Of a DNA stretch of 62,533 nucleotides, positions 8,899-17,602 are shown in pieces. Made by a program: the position numbers and the translations under genes. The DNA is from Anaerolineae bacterium (GTDB lineage Bacteria > Chloroflexota > Anaerolineae > Aggregatilineales > Phototrophicaceae), in the NCBI GenBank assembly GCA_022824565.1, contig JAJDZQ010000069.1, positions 1 to 62,533 of the forward strand, given 5' to 3'. Under the pieces are notes generated by a model. It was not told the DNA's origin and made no database searches. It was given only the letters and a program-made list of their open reading frames with translations. Numbering within the stretch: the first letter of the stretch is position 1; every line of letters starts with the position of its first letter.

Positions 8899-10452
8899 AT
8901 GGCTGTCGATGCGATTAGCCTGGAAGTGTTCAAGAATCTGTTTGCAGCTGTCGCCGAAGAAATGGGGGTGACCTTGCAGCGCGCCAGCTTCAGCCCCAAT
9001 ATCCGCGAGCGCCTCGATTTCAGTTGCGCCGTCTTTGACGCCCAGGCGCGCATGATCGCCCAGGCGGCGCATATTCCCGTGCATCTGGGCAGCATGCCCG
9101 CCTCGGTAGCTGCGGCTGTCGCAGCCTTTGATGAATTCCATCCGGGCGATGTCGTCGTGCTCAACGACCCCTATCATGGCGGCACGCACCTGCCCGATAT
9201 CACCATGATTTCGCCGGTGTTCGCCGGTGGCGAGCTGTGTTATTTCGTTGCCAGCCGCGCGCACCATGCCGATGTCGGCGGGATGACGCCAGGCTCTTCG
9301 CCCCAAAGCACCGAGCTATATCAAGAGGGCTTGATTATCCCGCCTGTGAAGCTGCGGCTAAGTGGCTGGCTGAACGAAGGCGCGCTGGCGTTGCTGGTTG
9401 CCAACAGCCGCAACCCAGAGGAGCGCATCGGCGATATTGAAGCGCAACTGGCCGCGCAGCGAGTCGGCGAAAGTCGACTCTGCGACCTGATGATCGAGCA
9501 AGGGGTGGAGGCGACTGCCGAACATGCGGCCGCCTTGCTGGATTACTCGCGGCGCATGATGCAGACGGTGATCGCGCGCCTGCCCGATGGCGTGTATTGC
9601 TATGCAGACGGCATGGAAGGCGATGGGCAAGCAGAATTTGCTATCCCGATTCGCGTGCGCATCGAGGTCGCGGGCGAGTCGATGCGTGTGGATTTCAGCG
9701 GCAGCGCTCTCCAGGTAGCTGGCAATGTCAACGCCGTGCCGGCCATCGTGCGCTCCGCCACCTGGTATTGCGCGCGGCTGTTGGCGGACGAGGACATCCC
9801 GGTTAATGCTGGCTGCTTCCAGCCTGTCGAGGTCATCGTCGAAGCGGGCAGCCTGCTCGATCCGCATTTTCCCGCGGCAGTCGTGCTGGGCAATACAGAA
9901 ACCAGCCAGCGCATCGTGGATGTCGTGCTGGGCGCCTTGGGCAAAGCGCTGCCAGACAGGCTGCCCGCGGCCTCGCAAGGCACGATGAATAACTTCACTG
10001 TCGGCGGCTGGGACGGCAGCGGGCAATTTGTCTATTACGAGACTTTGGGCGGCGGTCATGGAGCGTCGCGGCTTGGCGCGGGATTATCCGGGCGGCATTG
10101 CCACATGTCCAACACATTGAACACGCCGGTCGAGGCGCTGGAATACAGCCTGCCCATGCGCGTGTGGCGTTATCAACTGCGAGAAGGCAGCGGCGGAACG
10201 GGCCTACACAGCGGGGGCGATGGCATCCTGCGCGAATATGAAATGCTTGTGCCGGTGACCGTCACCATCAATGCCGAGCGGCGGCGGAAAGCGCCTTATG
10301 GCCTGCGTGGCGGGGCGGACGGCGCTTGTGGAATCAATACGTTGATTATGGACGGACACAGCCGGGTTGTCAGTGGCAAGCATAGCGCGCAGCTGCAGCC
10401 AGGCGATCGCGTCATCGTCGAGACGCCGGGCGGTGGCGGCTGGGGAAGCTAA
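8899..10452 (+). CDS. hyuB: Hydantoinase B/oxoprolinase family subunit (HyuB)
   Basis: HyuB-type subunit of 517 residues, partner of HyuA in ATP-dependent ring opening of hydantoins or 5-oxoproline. Typical segments are ISLEVFKNLFAAVAEEMG at the N-terminus, RMIAQAAHIPVHLGSMP, NDPYHGGTHLPD and HHADVGGMTPGS, with the glycine-rich ending TPGGGGWG. AGAGAGG lies about seven bases before the start. The gene stands alone; its probable partner is at 949-2931. Nothing nearby reveals the substrate. Confidence 0.92.
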   Translation: MAVDAISLEVFKNLFAAVAEEMGVTLQRASFSPNIRERLDFSCAVFDAQARMIAQAAHIPVHLGSMPASVAAAVAAFDEFHPGDVVVLNDPYHGGTHLPDITMISPVFAGGELCYFVASRAHHADVGGMTPGSSPQSTELYQEGLIIPPVKLRLSGWLNEGALALLVANSRNPEERIGDIEAQLAAQRVGESRLCDLMIEQGVEATAEHAAALLDYSRRMMQTVIARLPDGVYCYADGMEGDGQAEFAIPIRVRIEVAGESMRVDFSGSALQVAGNVNAVPAIVRSATWYCARLLADEDIPVNAGCFQPVEVIVEAGSLLDPHFPAAVVLGNTETSQRIVDVVLGALGKALPDRLPAASQGTMNNFTVGGWDGSGQFVYYETLGGGHGASRLGAGLSGRHCHMSNTLNTPVEALEYSLPMRVWRYQLREGSGGTGLHSGGDGILREYEMLVPVTVTINAERRRKAPYGLRGGADGACGINTLIMDGHSRVVSGKHSAQLQPGDRVIVETPGGGGWGS

Positions 10453-10504
10453 CCCCCCGAAAGCCGCGCGTAGGGGCGAGGCGGCGACTCACCCGCTTTG
10501 TCCA

Positions 10505-10706
10505 CCCTCCCTGTCCTGACGGCTGAGGACCGGACAGTTTTTTCTACCCCATCCCCGGCCCTTCCCCATATCAATGGAGAAGGGGGACTCGTCGAGAAAC
10601 CAGTGCAACACTTGCTAATCTGCAAGAAATTGAGCAGCAGATTTCATTTTCTCTGAATGCGCTCCCCCTCCCTGATGCTTCGGGGAGAGGGTTGGGGGGT
10701 GGGGTA
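10505..10706. repeat. Composite G/C-hairpin intergenic repeat (copy A)
   Basis: The 10453-10787 gap has no gene. It holds a hairpin CCTCCCTGTC-CTGACGG, a CCCCATCCCCGGCCCTTCCCC block, a unique core with CTAATCTGCAAGAAATT, and a second hairpin CCTCCCTGATGCTTCGGGGAG. Read in reverse complement, the same series of modules appears at 43288-43458. Confidence 0.75.
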
Positions 10707-10787
10707 GACCCTCACATGCGCTCCCTTGGAAACCTGTCCTGTCCTCAGAATGCTTCGGGCTGGGCTATGCGCTTATATGGGGGCGGG

Positions 10788-12209
10788 TTACTCCACATCC
10801 AGGTGATAACGTTCATCGCCGACATCGGCTTGCAGTTGGTGCATCTCGGCTTTGAGCGCAGCCACCAGGTCGGCATTGGCGGGGTCGTGCACGATGTTGT
10901 TCAGCTCGTATGGGTCGGTCTCCAGGTCGAACAGTTCCCATTCGGGCGTGAAGGTGCCAGCCAGGCTGCCGGCGGTTTCCAGCGGGTCGGCATAATAATA
11001 GATCAGCTTGTGGCGGCGCGTGCGGATGCCGTAATGCGCATAAACATTGTGATGCGTGCGGTGCATCCAATAGCGATAATACATGGACTCGCGCCAGTCG
11101 CTGATTGTCTCTCCGCGCAGCAGCGGCGCAAAACTGCGTCCCTGCATCTCCGCTTGTGGTGGCAATCCCGCCAGCTCCAGGTAGGTCGGCGCAAAGTCGA
11201 CATTCAGCACCATATCCGCATTGACTGTCCCCGCTTTTATGCCGCGTGGAAAGCGCGTGATATAGGGCATCTTCAGCGATTCTTCGTACATGAAGCGCTT
11301 GTCATACCAGCCATGATCGCCCAGGAAGAAGCCTTGATCGGAGGTATAGACGACCAATGTATTTTCGGCCAGGCCTGCGTCGTCCAGGTAATCGAGCAGA
11401 CGCCCGACATTGTCATCGATGCTGGCGACCACGCGCAGATAATCTTTGATGTAGCGCTGATATGCCCATTTGCGCAATGCCATCTCTGGCAGGTCGCGCG
11501 GGATTTCGGTTTTGAGGTCCAGGGGCTGATTGTGCGTGCCCAGACGCATTTCGGCGGCTTCGGCAGCGGCGGCGCGGTTGGCATAATCATCATAGAGCGT
11601 GTCTGGCTCGGGGATGTCTTCGTTCAGGTACAGGCCCGCATGTTTTTCGTCAGGCTCCCAATGGCGGTGCGGCGCTTTGTGATGGCACATCAGGAAGAAG
11701 GGCCGCTCGGCATCGCGCTGCTGCAAGAAGTCCAGGCTCATATCGGTGATGAGGTCGGTTACATAGCCATGCACAGACTCGCGGCGCGAACCAGCGCCAT
11801 CTTTGAAGATGAATGTGGGGTTGTGATATAGCCCCTGCCCCGGCAGCACCGCCCAATCATCAAAGCCGCTGGGTTCGTGCGCTGCGCCCTGGCCAAGATG
11901 CCACTTGCCAAAGATGCCCGTCTGATAGCCGTTTGCTTGCAGGTCTTTGACGAAGGTGGGCAGCGTGTTGTCCATGTGTGTGCTGAGTGTGGTGACGCCG
12001 TTGATGTGATTGTAGGTGCCAGTCAAGATGGCGGCGCGGCTGGGCGTGCAGATGGAATTGGTGCAAAAGCAGTTGTCGAAGCGCATGCCTTCGTCGGCGA
12101 TGCGATCGAGGTTGGGCGTCTGGTTGATGCGGCTGCCATAACAGGACAGCGCGTGCGCGGCATGGTCATCGGACATGATGAACAGGATGTTGGGACGTTG
12201 GTCGGGCAT
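10788..12209 (-). CDS. Sulfatase (formylglycine-dependent, type I)
   Basis: Type I sulfatase of 473 residues that hydrolyses sulfate esters. Asp14-Asp15 in IMSDDHAA are metal ligands. Cys54 in CTPSRAAILTG is the residue converted to formylglycine (C-x-P-S-R), and FGKWHLGQG supplies the Lys and His of the active site. YTSDQGFFLGDHGWYDKRF carries the second metal site. The start at 12209 is at the conserved N-terminal strand NILFIMSDD, with AAGGGAAA upstream. No signal peptide is seen, so it may be cytoplasmic unless exported another way. Fucosidase and glycosidase genes downstream suggest sulfated glycans as substrates. Confidence 0.92.
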   Translation of the reverse strand: MPDQRPNILFIMSDDHAAHALSCYGSRINQTPNLDRIADEGMRFDNCFCTNSICTPSRAAILTGTYNHINGVTTLSTHMDNTLPTFVKDLQANGYQTGIFGKWHLGQGAAHEPSGFDDWAVLPGQGLYHNPTFIFKDGAGSRRESVHGYVTDLITDMSLDFLQQRDAERPFFLMCHHKAPHRHWEPDEKHAGLYLNEDIPEPDTLYDDYANRAAAAEAAEMRLGTHNQPLDLKTEIPRDLPEMALRKWAYQRYIKDYLRVVASIDDNVGRLLDYLDDAGLAENTLVVYTSDQGFFLGDHGWYDKRFMYEESLKMPYITRFPRGIKAGTVNADMVLNVDFAPTYLELAGLPPQAEMQGRSFAPLLRGETISDWRESMYYRYWMHRTHHNVYAHYGIRTRRHKLIYYYADPLETAGSLAGTFTPEWELFDLETDPYELNNIVHDPANADLVAALKAEMHQLQADVGDERYHLDVE

Positions 12210-12276
12210 TGGGTTTGGGTTTCCCTTACTGTCATGAATAGTCGCGGATATGTTGACGGTGGTTGGCAAGCGCCGG

Positions 12277-12747
12277 CTAGGGCTGGTCATCTGTCCAGCG
12301 GCGAAAAACAATGCCCTCGCTGCCGCTGCGCTTGAGCAGATCCAGTCGGTCGGGGTGATTGTTAAATCGCATGGCTAAATCCCAACCAATATCGTCAGGC
12401 GCTTCTTCCCCGTCCATGGTTTCCACATAGATGGTGCCATCAAAGATATCGCCCTGGAGAATGACGCGAAAACTCTCGCTGGGGCGGCGGTATTCGACGG
12501 CGGTCGGATAGACGGTTTTGGGCGGGTCCGCCTGCCAATGCGCCTTGATATATTCGATAAGCGGCCGGCATAACTCGCCCGCAACATAACATAGCGGCGG
12601 GCTGTCGGGGTCGTCGCCATAGAAGGCAATAGCGCTACTAGCAGCATCTTCTGCTTCCACAAGCGCGAAGGCGATGTTGGCCGCCTTTGCCCCACCCCGC
12701 GCTTCTATGGCAGATTCAAAATCACGCCGTGTAAACCTGCTGCCCAT
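12277..12747 (-). CDS. Hypothetical protein
   Basis: Acidic protein of 156 residues that I do not recognise. It begins MGSRFTRRDFESAIEARG and ends FRRWTDDQP, has no signal peptide or membrane segment, and looks soluble. The start at 12747 is strongly supported by CTGGAGGG five bases upstream; the open frame upstream of it is chance. It sits 67 bp upstream of the sulfatase in the same direction and could share its transcript. On its upstream side is the remnant of an aldo/keto reductase gene. Confidence 0.7.
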   Translation of the reverse strand: MGSRFTRRDFESAIEARGGAKAANIAFALVEAEDAASSAIAFYGDDPDSPPLCYVAGELCRPLIEYIKAHWQADPPKTVYPTAVEYRRPSESFRVILQGDIFDGTIYVETMDGEEAPDDIGWDLAMRFNNHPDRLDLLKRSGSEGIVFRRWTDDQP

Positions 12748-12865
12748 CTTGCCCTCCAGTGGCCGATGCCCCCTAACCTGCCAACGACTACTCAATAGCT
12801 GCCTGGAACTCAGTTCTTGATTGGCGAGATTATCACAGTAGCTGGGCAAAAGCGAACCCGACACC

Positions 12866-12955
12866 TGCGCGCGCAGCCTAACCAAGATACGGATGATCCG
12901 CCGCCAGCAGCCCCGCTTGCTGCAACGCCGCCCAGAAGGCGTCGGGGATCTCAAC
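12866..12955 (-). pseudogene. 3'-terminal remnant of an aldo/keto reductase gene
   Basis: These 90 bp match 13702-13791, the 3' end of the intact aldo/keto reductase gene, at 83 of 90 positions with no gap. On the minus strand it reads VEIPDAFWAALQQAGLLAAD then HPYLG and a stop, against VEIPGAFWVALQQAGLLAGD and HPYIG in the intact gene. Nothing of the gene remains further upstream: similarity stops just before the toxin gene. It looks like the tail of a second, diverged gene copy whose body was lost, with the toxin-antitoxin pair between the two copies. Confidence 0.85.
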
Positions 12956-12966
12956 ACTTCATACGG

Positions 12967-13314
12967 TTATTCTACGGTTATTCCACGAAGAAACCGACGA
13001 ATTTCCACCAGAGGAATCGCCTGGCATTCTTTTCTGACGCAGATATCCAAGAGATAAATTGAGTTGCTTGCCTCGTAATAGATAACTCGGAAGCCCTTTC
13101 TTTTGCCGGAATCTCCTGAGGAATTAGCCCGGCGGACGCGAAATACAGGAGCGCCACCCACACCCTGAAGCCGTTTAGCATTGTGCAGATGACCTGTTTC
13201 CAGATCATCCGCTAGCTTCTCGATGTCTTCAATTACTTTTCGATATCGGCGGGAAAGGCGCTTGACTTGCGCTTTGAACTCATTTGTCCACAGGATTGCC
13301 TTCGACATCGGCAT
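12967..13314 (-). CDS. RelE/ParE-superfamily toxin
   Basis: Basic protein of 115 residues with the RelE/ParE fold pattern. It begins with an N-terminal strand AILWTNEFKAQVKRL and two helices (YRKVIEDIEKLADDLETG). The central strands carry GGAPVFRVRRAN and RKGFRVIYYEA, and the last is IYLLDICVRKE. Toxins of this type cleave mRNA on the ribosome or inhibit gyrase; which applies here is not clear. The first 35 bp overlap the upstream antitoxin gene, as is usual in such pairs. An ATG at 13308 is an equally good start. Confidence 0.8.
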   Translation of the reverse strand: MPMSKAILWTNEFKAQVKRLSRRYRKVIEDIEKLADDLETGHLHNAKRLQGVGGAPVFRVRRANSSGDSGKRKGFRVIYYEASNSIYLLDICVRKECQAIPLVEIRRFLRGITVE

Positions 13315-13588
13315 CCAACTCGCGGCGCAATTCTTCCAAGCCTTCTCTCACTGGCTGCACATCGCCGTTTCTCATCTGCGTAATACTCCGCCGTAAGCTG
13401 GCAATATAGGCACGCTCGGAGTTTCTATCGTCAGGTTTTTCCTGTCGGGCAGCTTGCTTCGGCGCAGAAAATGGCTGTGAATCGGCAGACAAAACATTTT
13501 CGCCGCGTTTTGCATAAGAAGTGGAGGGAGAGCTTTTGCCTGGGGACTGCGCCTCGGCGCTTTGATTGAATTTTGCTGTCGCAGTCAT
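13280..13588 (-). CDS. Putative antitoxin partner of the RelE/ParE-type toxin
   Basis: Protein of 102 residues encoded just upstream of, and overlapping by 35 bp, the RelE/ParE-type toxin. The N-terminal 60 residues are rich in Ser, Ala, Lys and Gln and look disordered. The C-terminal half is helical (YIASLRRSITQMRNGD, then VREGLEELRRELD), as expected for a toxin-binding segment. No clear DNA-binding motif is seen. The antitoxin role is inferred from position and overlap. GAGG lies about ten bases before the start. The palindrome TAGT-CCAT-ACTA at 13621-13632 upstream could be its operator. Confidence 0.6.
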   Translation of the reverse strand: MTATAKFNQSAEAQSPGKSSPSTSYAKRGENVLSADSQPFSAPKQAARQEKPDDRNSERAYIASLRRSITQMRNGDVQPVREGLEELRRELDADVEGNPVDK

Positions 13589-13713
13589 CTGGCCAATACC
13601 TCGGCTATGCTGGTTGGTTTAGTATGGACTATCTTGTGTCAGGATAAACTAACATATCGAGCGTCCAATCGCAACATCAGACATGTGCATGAAGTCGATG
13701 ATGCGCGCGCAGC

Positions 13714-14757
13714 CTAGCCAATATACGGATGATCCCCCGCCAGCAGCCCTGCTTGCTGCAACGCCACCCAGAAGGCACCGGGGATCTCAACGGACATGGC
13801 ATCGACATTGGTCTTGACGCGCTGCGGCTTGCTGGTGCTCAAGGCCAGCGACACGATGCCCGGATGCGAACGCCCAAACTGGATGCAGACTTCGGCTGGT
13901 GTTTGCCCGTGCTGCTGGCAGAGCGCAAAGAATCGCTCGCGCCAGGCGAACTTCTCGGCATGCTGCGGATTGTTCTGGTCGAGCTTGACATAATTGAAGA
14001 ACTCGCCGCCGGTCAAGAAGCCAGCGTTGAAGACCGCCGAATTGATAATCGCCACGCCCTTGGCATGCAGCGAATCCATGAAGGCCAGCAAATCGGCCGG
14101 ATGCGAATACAGGGTGTAGCTGTTGGCGAACATGACCCAATCCAGCTCGACCTGGGCGTCGATCTCTTGTATCGACCGCCAGTTTTTTGCGCCAACGCCG
14201 ATTCCTTTTGCCGCGCCCTCGGCTTTGAGCTCGCGCAAGGCGGCATAGGCAGCCAGGATATCGTCAAAACGCCGTTTGCGGTCGTCTGGCGATGCGGCTG
14301 CGTCCAAGTATTCGTCTGGGTCATGCACAGAAATCAACTGCGTGCTGTAATCGCCACCGAGCAGCTCCAGCCCCTGCTCGAAGCACTGGCGCATGCCCGT
14401 GTAGCTGATGTCCTGGACGGCGTCGTGCTGCAGCCCGAACCATGCGCCGGGCTCAAAGGTGGGTTCTGGCGTTTGCAAGGGCGCGCGCAGCCAGGCCAGC
14501 TTGTTGCTGATGATGACTTCGTCGTCGGCTACACCCAATTCGCGCAGGCAATTGCCCATGACCTCCAGCGCCAAGCCCGCGCCATATTTGCCCGCCGAGT
14601 CGATGACGACCGGTTTGGGCAGATGCGCAACTATGGCGCGCATGACCGCCAGTTTGGATTCGTCGCTGAATACCTGGAAGAGATTGCCCAGCGCAGTTGA
14701 ACCAAAGATGAGCGGCGGCGTCATCAATCCCGTGTTGCCGAATGGTACTTGCTGCAT
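13714..14757 (-). CDS. Aldo/keto reductase (sugar dehydrogenase-like)
   Basis: NAD(P)-dependent aldo/keto reductase of 347 residues. The N-terminus VPFGNTGLMTPPLIFGSTAL resembles D-threo-aldose/L-fucose dehydrogenases. The catalytic tetrad fits Asp and Tyr in VIDSAGKYG, Lys in IISNKLAW and His in LISVHDPDEY. The C-terminal cofactor region includes LALSTSKPQRVKTN. AAGGAGACTC lies just before the start. A truncated second copy of its 3' end lies 836 bp downstream. With the fucosidase and sulfatase nearby, oxidation of fucose or a related sugar is a reasonable guess. Confidence 0.85.
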   Translation of the reverse strand: MQQVPFGNTGLMTPPLIFGSTALGNLFQVFSDESKLAVMRAIVAHLPKPVVIDSAGKYGAGLALEVMGNCLRELGVADDEVIISNKLAWLRAPLQTPEPTFEPGAWFGLQHDAVQDISYTGMRQCFEQGLELLGGDYSTQLISVHDPDEYLDAAASPDDRKRRFDDILAAYAALRELKAEGAAKGIGVGAKNWRSIQEIDAQVELDWVMFANSYTLYSHPADLLAFMDSLHAKGVAIINSAVFNAGFLTGGEFFNYVKLDQNNPQHAEKFAWRERFFALCQQHGQTPAEVCIQFGRSHPGIVSLALSTSKPQRVKTNVDAMSVEIPGAFWVALQQAGLLAGDHPYIG

Positions 14758-14891
14758 CCTGAGTCTCCTTATGGCTCAAAGCGTTATTGTGATGTCCTTT
14801 GAACAAGAGCGCAAGTGGCCTCGCCCAGAGACCCAAAAGCGGGAAGGCTATCAAAAATAGGGCTCCACAAGGATTTTGCTTTGCCCCGGGC

Positions 14892-17414
14892 TCAGTCCTG
14901 TTCAACGAGACGTTCCACCAGACCGGCTATGCCTAGAGCTGGCACGCGATAAATCTTGTAGCTTCTGTCCGAGGTTTCCTTCTGCATCGTCAGTTCCCGC
15001 CCCGTGGGGAACAACTCGCGCAATTGTGATGAGACCACTTCATCGTCGTCCAGATGATAGAGGAACAGCAAATCCCGCCCCGGGTCCAGTTGATATTTGT
15101 CCTCCCGCACCAGCGCTTGATGCAAGAACGGCGAGAAATTGTTCAAATCGACCGTATTTGGCCATGTCAGCTCGCCAGCTTCAGTGGCGATGCCGCGATG
15201 ATGCCAATGATAGCTGCGCGGTATCACGAAGGCGTTGCCATAGGCGCCGTCGCTTTCGGCAAAACCGCGCAATGTCCTGCCGGCATGGCGATAGAAATAA
15301 TAGTTGCTTGCATTGTAGTTCTCGGAAAAGCGATCAAAATACAATTCAGCATTGCGGTGATTGGCGAGGAGGACCAAGCTCGCGCAGAGCATGACAGCCA
15401 GGATGGGTCCGACAGGCCGGTGGAAATCGCACATGATGCGCCGGGCGATGATCGCAAGCGGAAATGCCGCCAGCAAATACACAAATGGAATGACTCCGCT
15501 GGCGCGGGTATTGGCGGGATTCTCGGCGGGAAAACTGAGAGCGAGAGCCGTTGGCAAGAGCATGATAAAGACTGCGAGGGGAATGAGCCACAGCGCAGGA
15601 TCGCGAGATATCAGCATGCGCGCCAGCCAGGCCGCCAGCCCCACAATCAGCAAAGCGCCAGTGAAAACATCCAGCGCCGGTTCATAGGGCATGTTGTGCA
15701 CCCAATTGCCATCGCCTTGCCAATTGAACATCAGCAGCGCATCGCGGATGTTCGTCAAGAGAGCGGCAATATCAACCTCGAAGAGGCCACCCCAATCCTG
15801 AGCAGTCACCTCGTGGCCGGCGGTGCGGGTCACCGCGCGACTCCAAAACGCATCCGGAGATTCAATCGAAAAATGAAACAAGGGCAAGAAGACCATAAAC
15901 GATACGAATACCAGGACCGAAAGATTCGCGAGATGCCCCAGCCGCTCGCGCCACGATACCCGGCAGATCAACAGCGCAATCGCCACGCCTCCCACGATTA
16001 GGACCGGCAGCATCCGCACCGCGGTATAGGTGTACAAGCCAAAGCCAAGCACGAGGCCTGCTTTGACATAATCACTGCGGCGATTGTGCCGCAACGCCCG
16101 CGCCAGATAAATCATCAGCAGCGCGGCGACCATTGGCGTCGGCGCGATCCTCCAGCCGAGCCGGCTGATGAGCGCATGCCAAAAACTCGCGGCGACCAGG
16201 CCGGCCAGCAGCGCCCCCGTCCAAAAGCCGAGCCTGCGCCGCTCCCAGCCCACTACCTCAAGGCCAAACGCGAAGAAAACCGGCAGAGAAAGCAGCCCGA
16301 AGGCAGAAGAAACAAACTTTAATGTGAAGTGATCAAAACCGAAACCGGGCAGTTGCGCAATCAGAGCGGTCAAATAATAAAAGGCGGTTTCGCGCCCACC
16401 GTGGGAGAAGAATATCGCATGTTCGCCCATGAACAAGGAATGGGTATCGTGAATATCCACGACATGGTCGTTCACCATTTCAGAGGGAATGGCATCAAGC
16501 TGCGCGAATCGAAATGCCGCGCCCAGAATCATGATCGAGACCATGGCGATGACGACCCAGACATTGTCGCGCCACCTGACACTGTGCAGGGCGCGCGCCC
16601 GCTGACGAGCCCAGGCAAAGAGATCCCAACCCAAGGGCGCAAAAACCCAAGCCCACAGCAAGGCGCTGAGCAGCCACAACAGGATAATCGGCGGCTCAAT
16701 GCGATTGCCGCTGGTATTCGACCAAACTACCGCGCTGGAAAACGCCGCCAGGAGCAATAGCGCAACCCGCGTGGGCGGGAGCTTGCGCCACAAAGCCCAG
16801 TCCAGCCGCTTGACCCAAGGCAGACTTTGTTGAGGTTCTGCAACAGCGCCAGCAGGCTCGGGCGCTTTAATCCAGTCAGCCAGGCGAGGCTGCGCTGAGA
16901 ACCGCCTGCGCAACAGCCAGCAAGAGATGTCGATAAATATCCATAAGAAAGCAGCCAGCGCGAATCTTCCCAGCGACAGGCCAGCCATGCCCACGCTCGC
17001 TTCGCTGTCCGCCGACATGGCCGTGAACAGCAGCGCCGCTCCTGACAGTCCAATCAGCAGCGAGATCCCGCGCGCGAGCCAGCGAGCTCTCCCCAGCCGG
17101 TCCTGCCGCAGCCACCAGGCCACAAGCTTCGCCCGGTTGTCATAAAGTTCCGCCAGCAACCAAATGAAGAATGCCAGCCACAGCCAAGGCGCGCCGAGAT
17201 CGAGCGCATTTTCTTTTGTCTTGTATACGCCGGCCGGACCCCGCAACAGGGAGTTTCCAACGACAGCGCAAATCGTGGCGACCAGATAGAGCAACAACGT
17301 GATTCGCGGTATGAGAAAACGTCTGGCGGTTGGCAGGCCGACTTGAAAACGCACCATGATGACGCGGGAATCGGCTTGGTTGACGATCTTGATGGAGTTA
17401 GGGCTAGCGCTCAT
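14892..17414 (-). CDS. GT39-like membrane glycosyltransferase (GT-C fold)
   Basis: Large integral membrane protein of 840 residues with roughly 14-16 predicted membrane helices. After the first helices, a periplasmic loop holds FRFAQLDAIPSEMVNDHVV, where GT-C enzymes place catalytic acidic residues. FWHALISRLGWRIAPTP and GLYTYTAVRMLP follow in later segments, as in PMT_2/GT39 proteins. The soluble tail from about residue 690 carries RHAGRTLRGFAESDGAYG. Such enzymes transfer sugars from polyprenyl-phosphate donors to lipids or proteins outside the membrane. It diverges from the fucosidase gene. Acceptor and sugar are unknown. Confidence 0.75.
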   Translation of the reverse strand: MSASPNSIKIVNQADSRVIMVRFQVGLPTARRFLIPRITLLLYLVATICAVVGNSLLRGPAGVYKTKENALDLGAPWLWLAFFIWLLAELYDNRAKLVAWWLRQDRLGRARWLARGISLLIGLSGAALLFTAMSADSEASVGMAGLSLGRFALAAFLWIFIDISCWLLRRRFSAQPRLADWIKAPEPAGAVAEPQQSLPWVKRLDWALWRKLPPTRVALLLLAAFSSAVVWSNTSGNRIEPPIILLWLLSALLWAWVFAPLGWDLFAWARQRARALHSVRWRDNVWVVIAMVSIMILGAAFRFAQLDAIPSEMVNDHVVDIHDTHSLFMGEHAIFFSHGGRETAFYYLTALIAQLPGFGFDHFTLKFVSSAFGLLSLPVFFAFGLEVVGWERRRLGFWTGALLAGLVAASFWHALISRLGWRIAPTPMVAALLMIYLARALRHNRRSDYVKAGLVLGFGLYTYTAVRMLPVLIVGGVAIALLICRVSWRERLGHLANLSVLVFVSFMVFLPLFHFSIESPDAFWSRAVTRTAGHEVTAQDWGGLFEVDIAALLTNIRDALLMFNWQGDGNWVHNMPYEPALDVFTGALLIVGLAAWLARMLISRDPALWLIPLAVFIMLLPTALALSFPAENPANTRASGVIPFVYLLAAFPLAIIARRIMCDFHRPVGPILAVMLCASLVLLANHRNAELYFDRFSENYNASNYYFYRHAGRTLRGFAESDGAYGNAFVIPRSYHWHHRGIATEAGELTWPNTVDLNNFSPFLHQALVREDKYQLDPGRDLLFLYHLDDDEVVSSQLRELFPTGRELTMQKETSDRSYKIYRVPALGIAGLVERLVEQD

Positions 17415-17466
17415 TCATCCCGCTTCATGCTATTCTGGTCATCCACCTGTTGAGCCTGCCCGCCGC

Positions 17467-17494
17467 TTGACAAACGAACCCCCGACACTATAAA
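17467..17494 (+). promoter_or_regulatory. Sigma-70-type promoter for the fucosidase gene
   Basis: TTGACA (17467-17472) is a perfect -35 hexamer. TATAAA (17489-17494) is a near-perfect -10, with a 16-bp spacer. It points at the alpha-L-fucosidase gene and would give a leader of about 100 bases. Confidence 0.7.
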
Positions 17495-17602
17495 GTTTCC
17501 GTGCAGGCTGATAAGTGCGTATATTGATACACTTGCATGCGAGTAATAACAACTTCCATTTCGCCACAGAAATCGCCAAATCAACCCACCGGAGCAGACA
17601 AG

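Noticed and set aside
10692..11831. Plus-strand open frame of 379 codons
   Set aside because: Antisense to the sulfatase, whose active-site motifs are complete.
12868..13791. IS-type insertion with the 90-bp repeats as its ends
   Set aside because: The repeats are coding, diverged at 7 positions, far too long for a target duplication, and there is no transposase.
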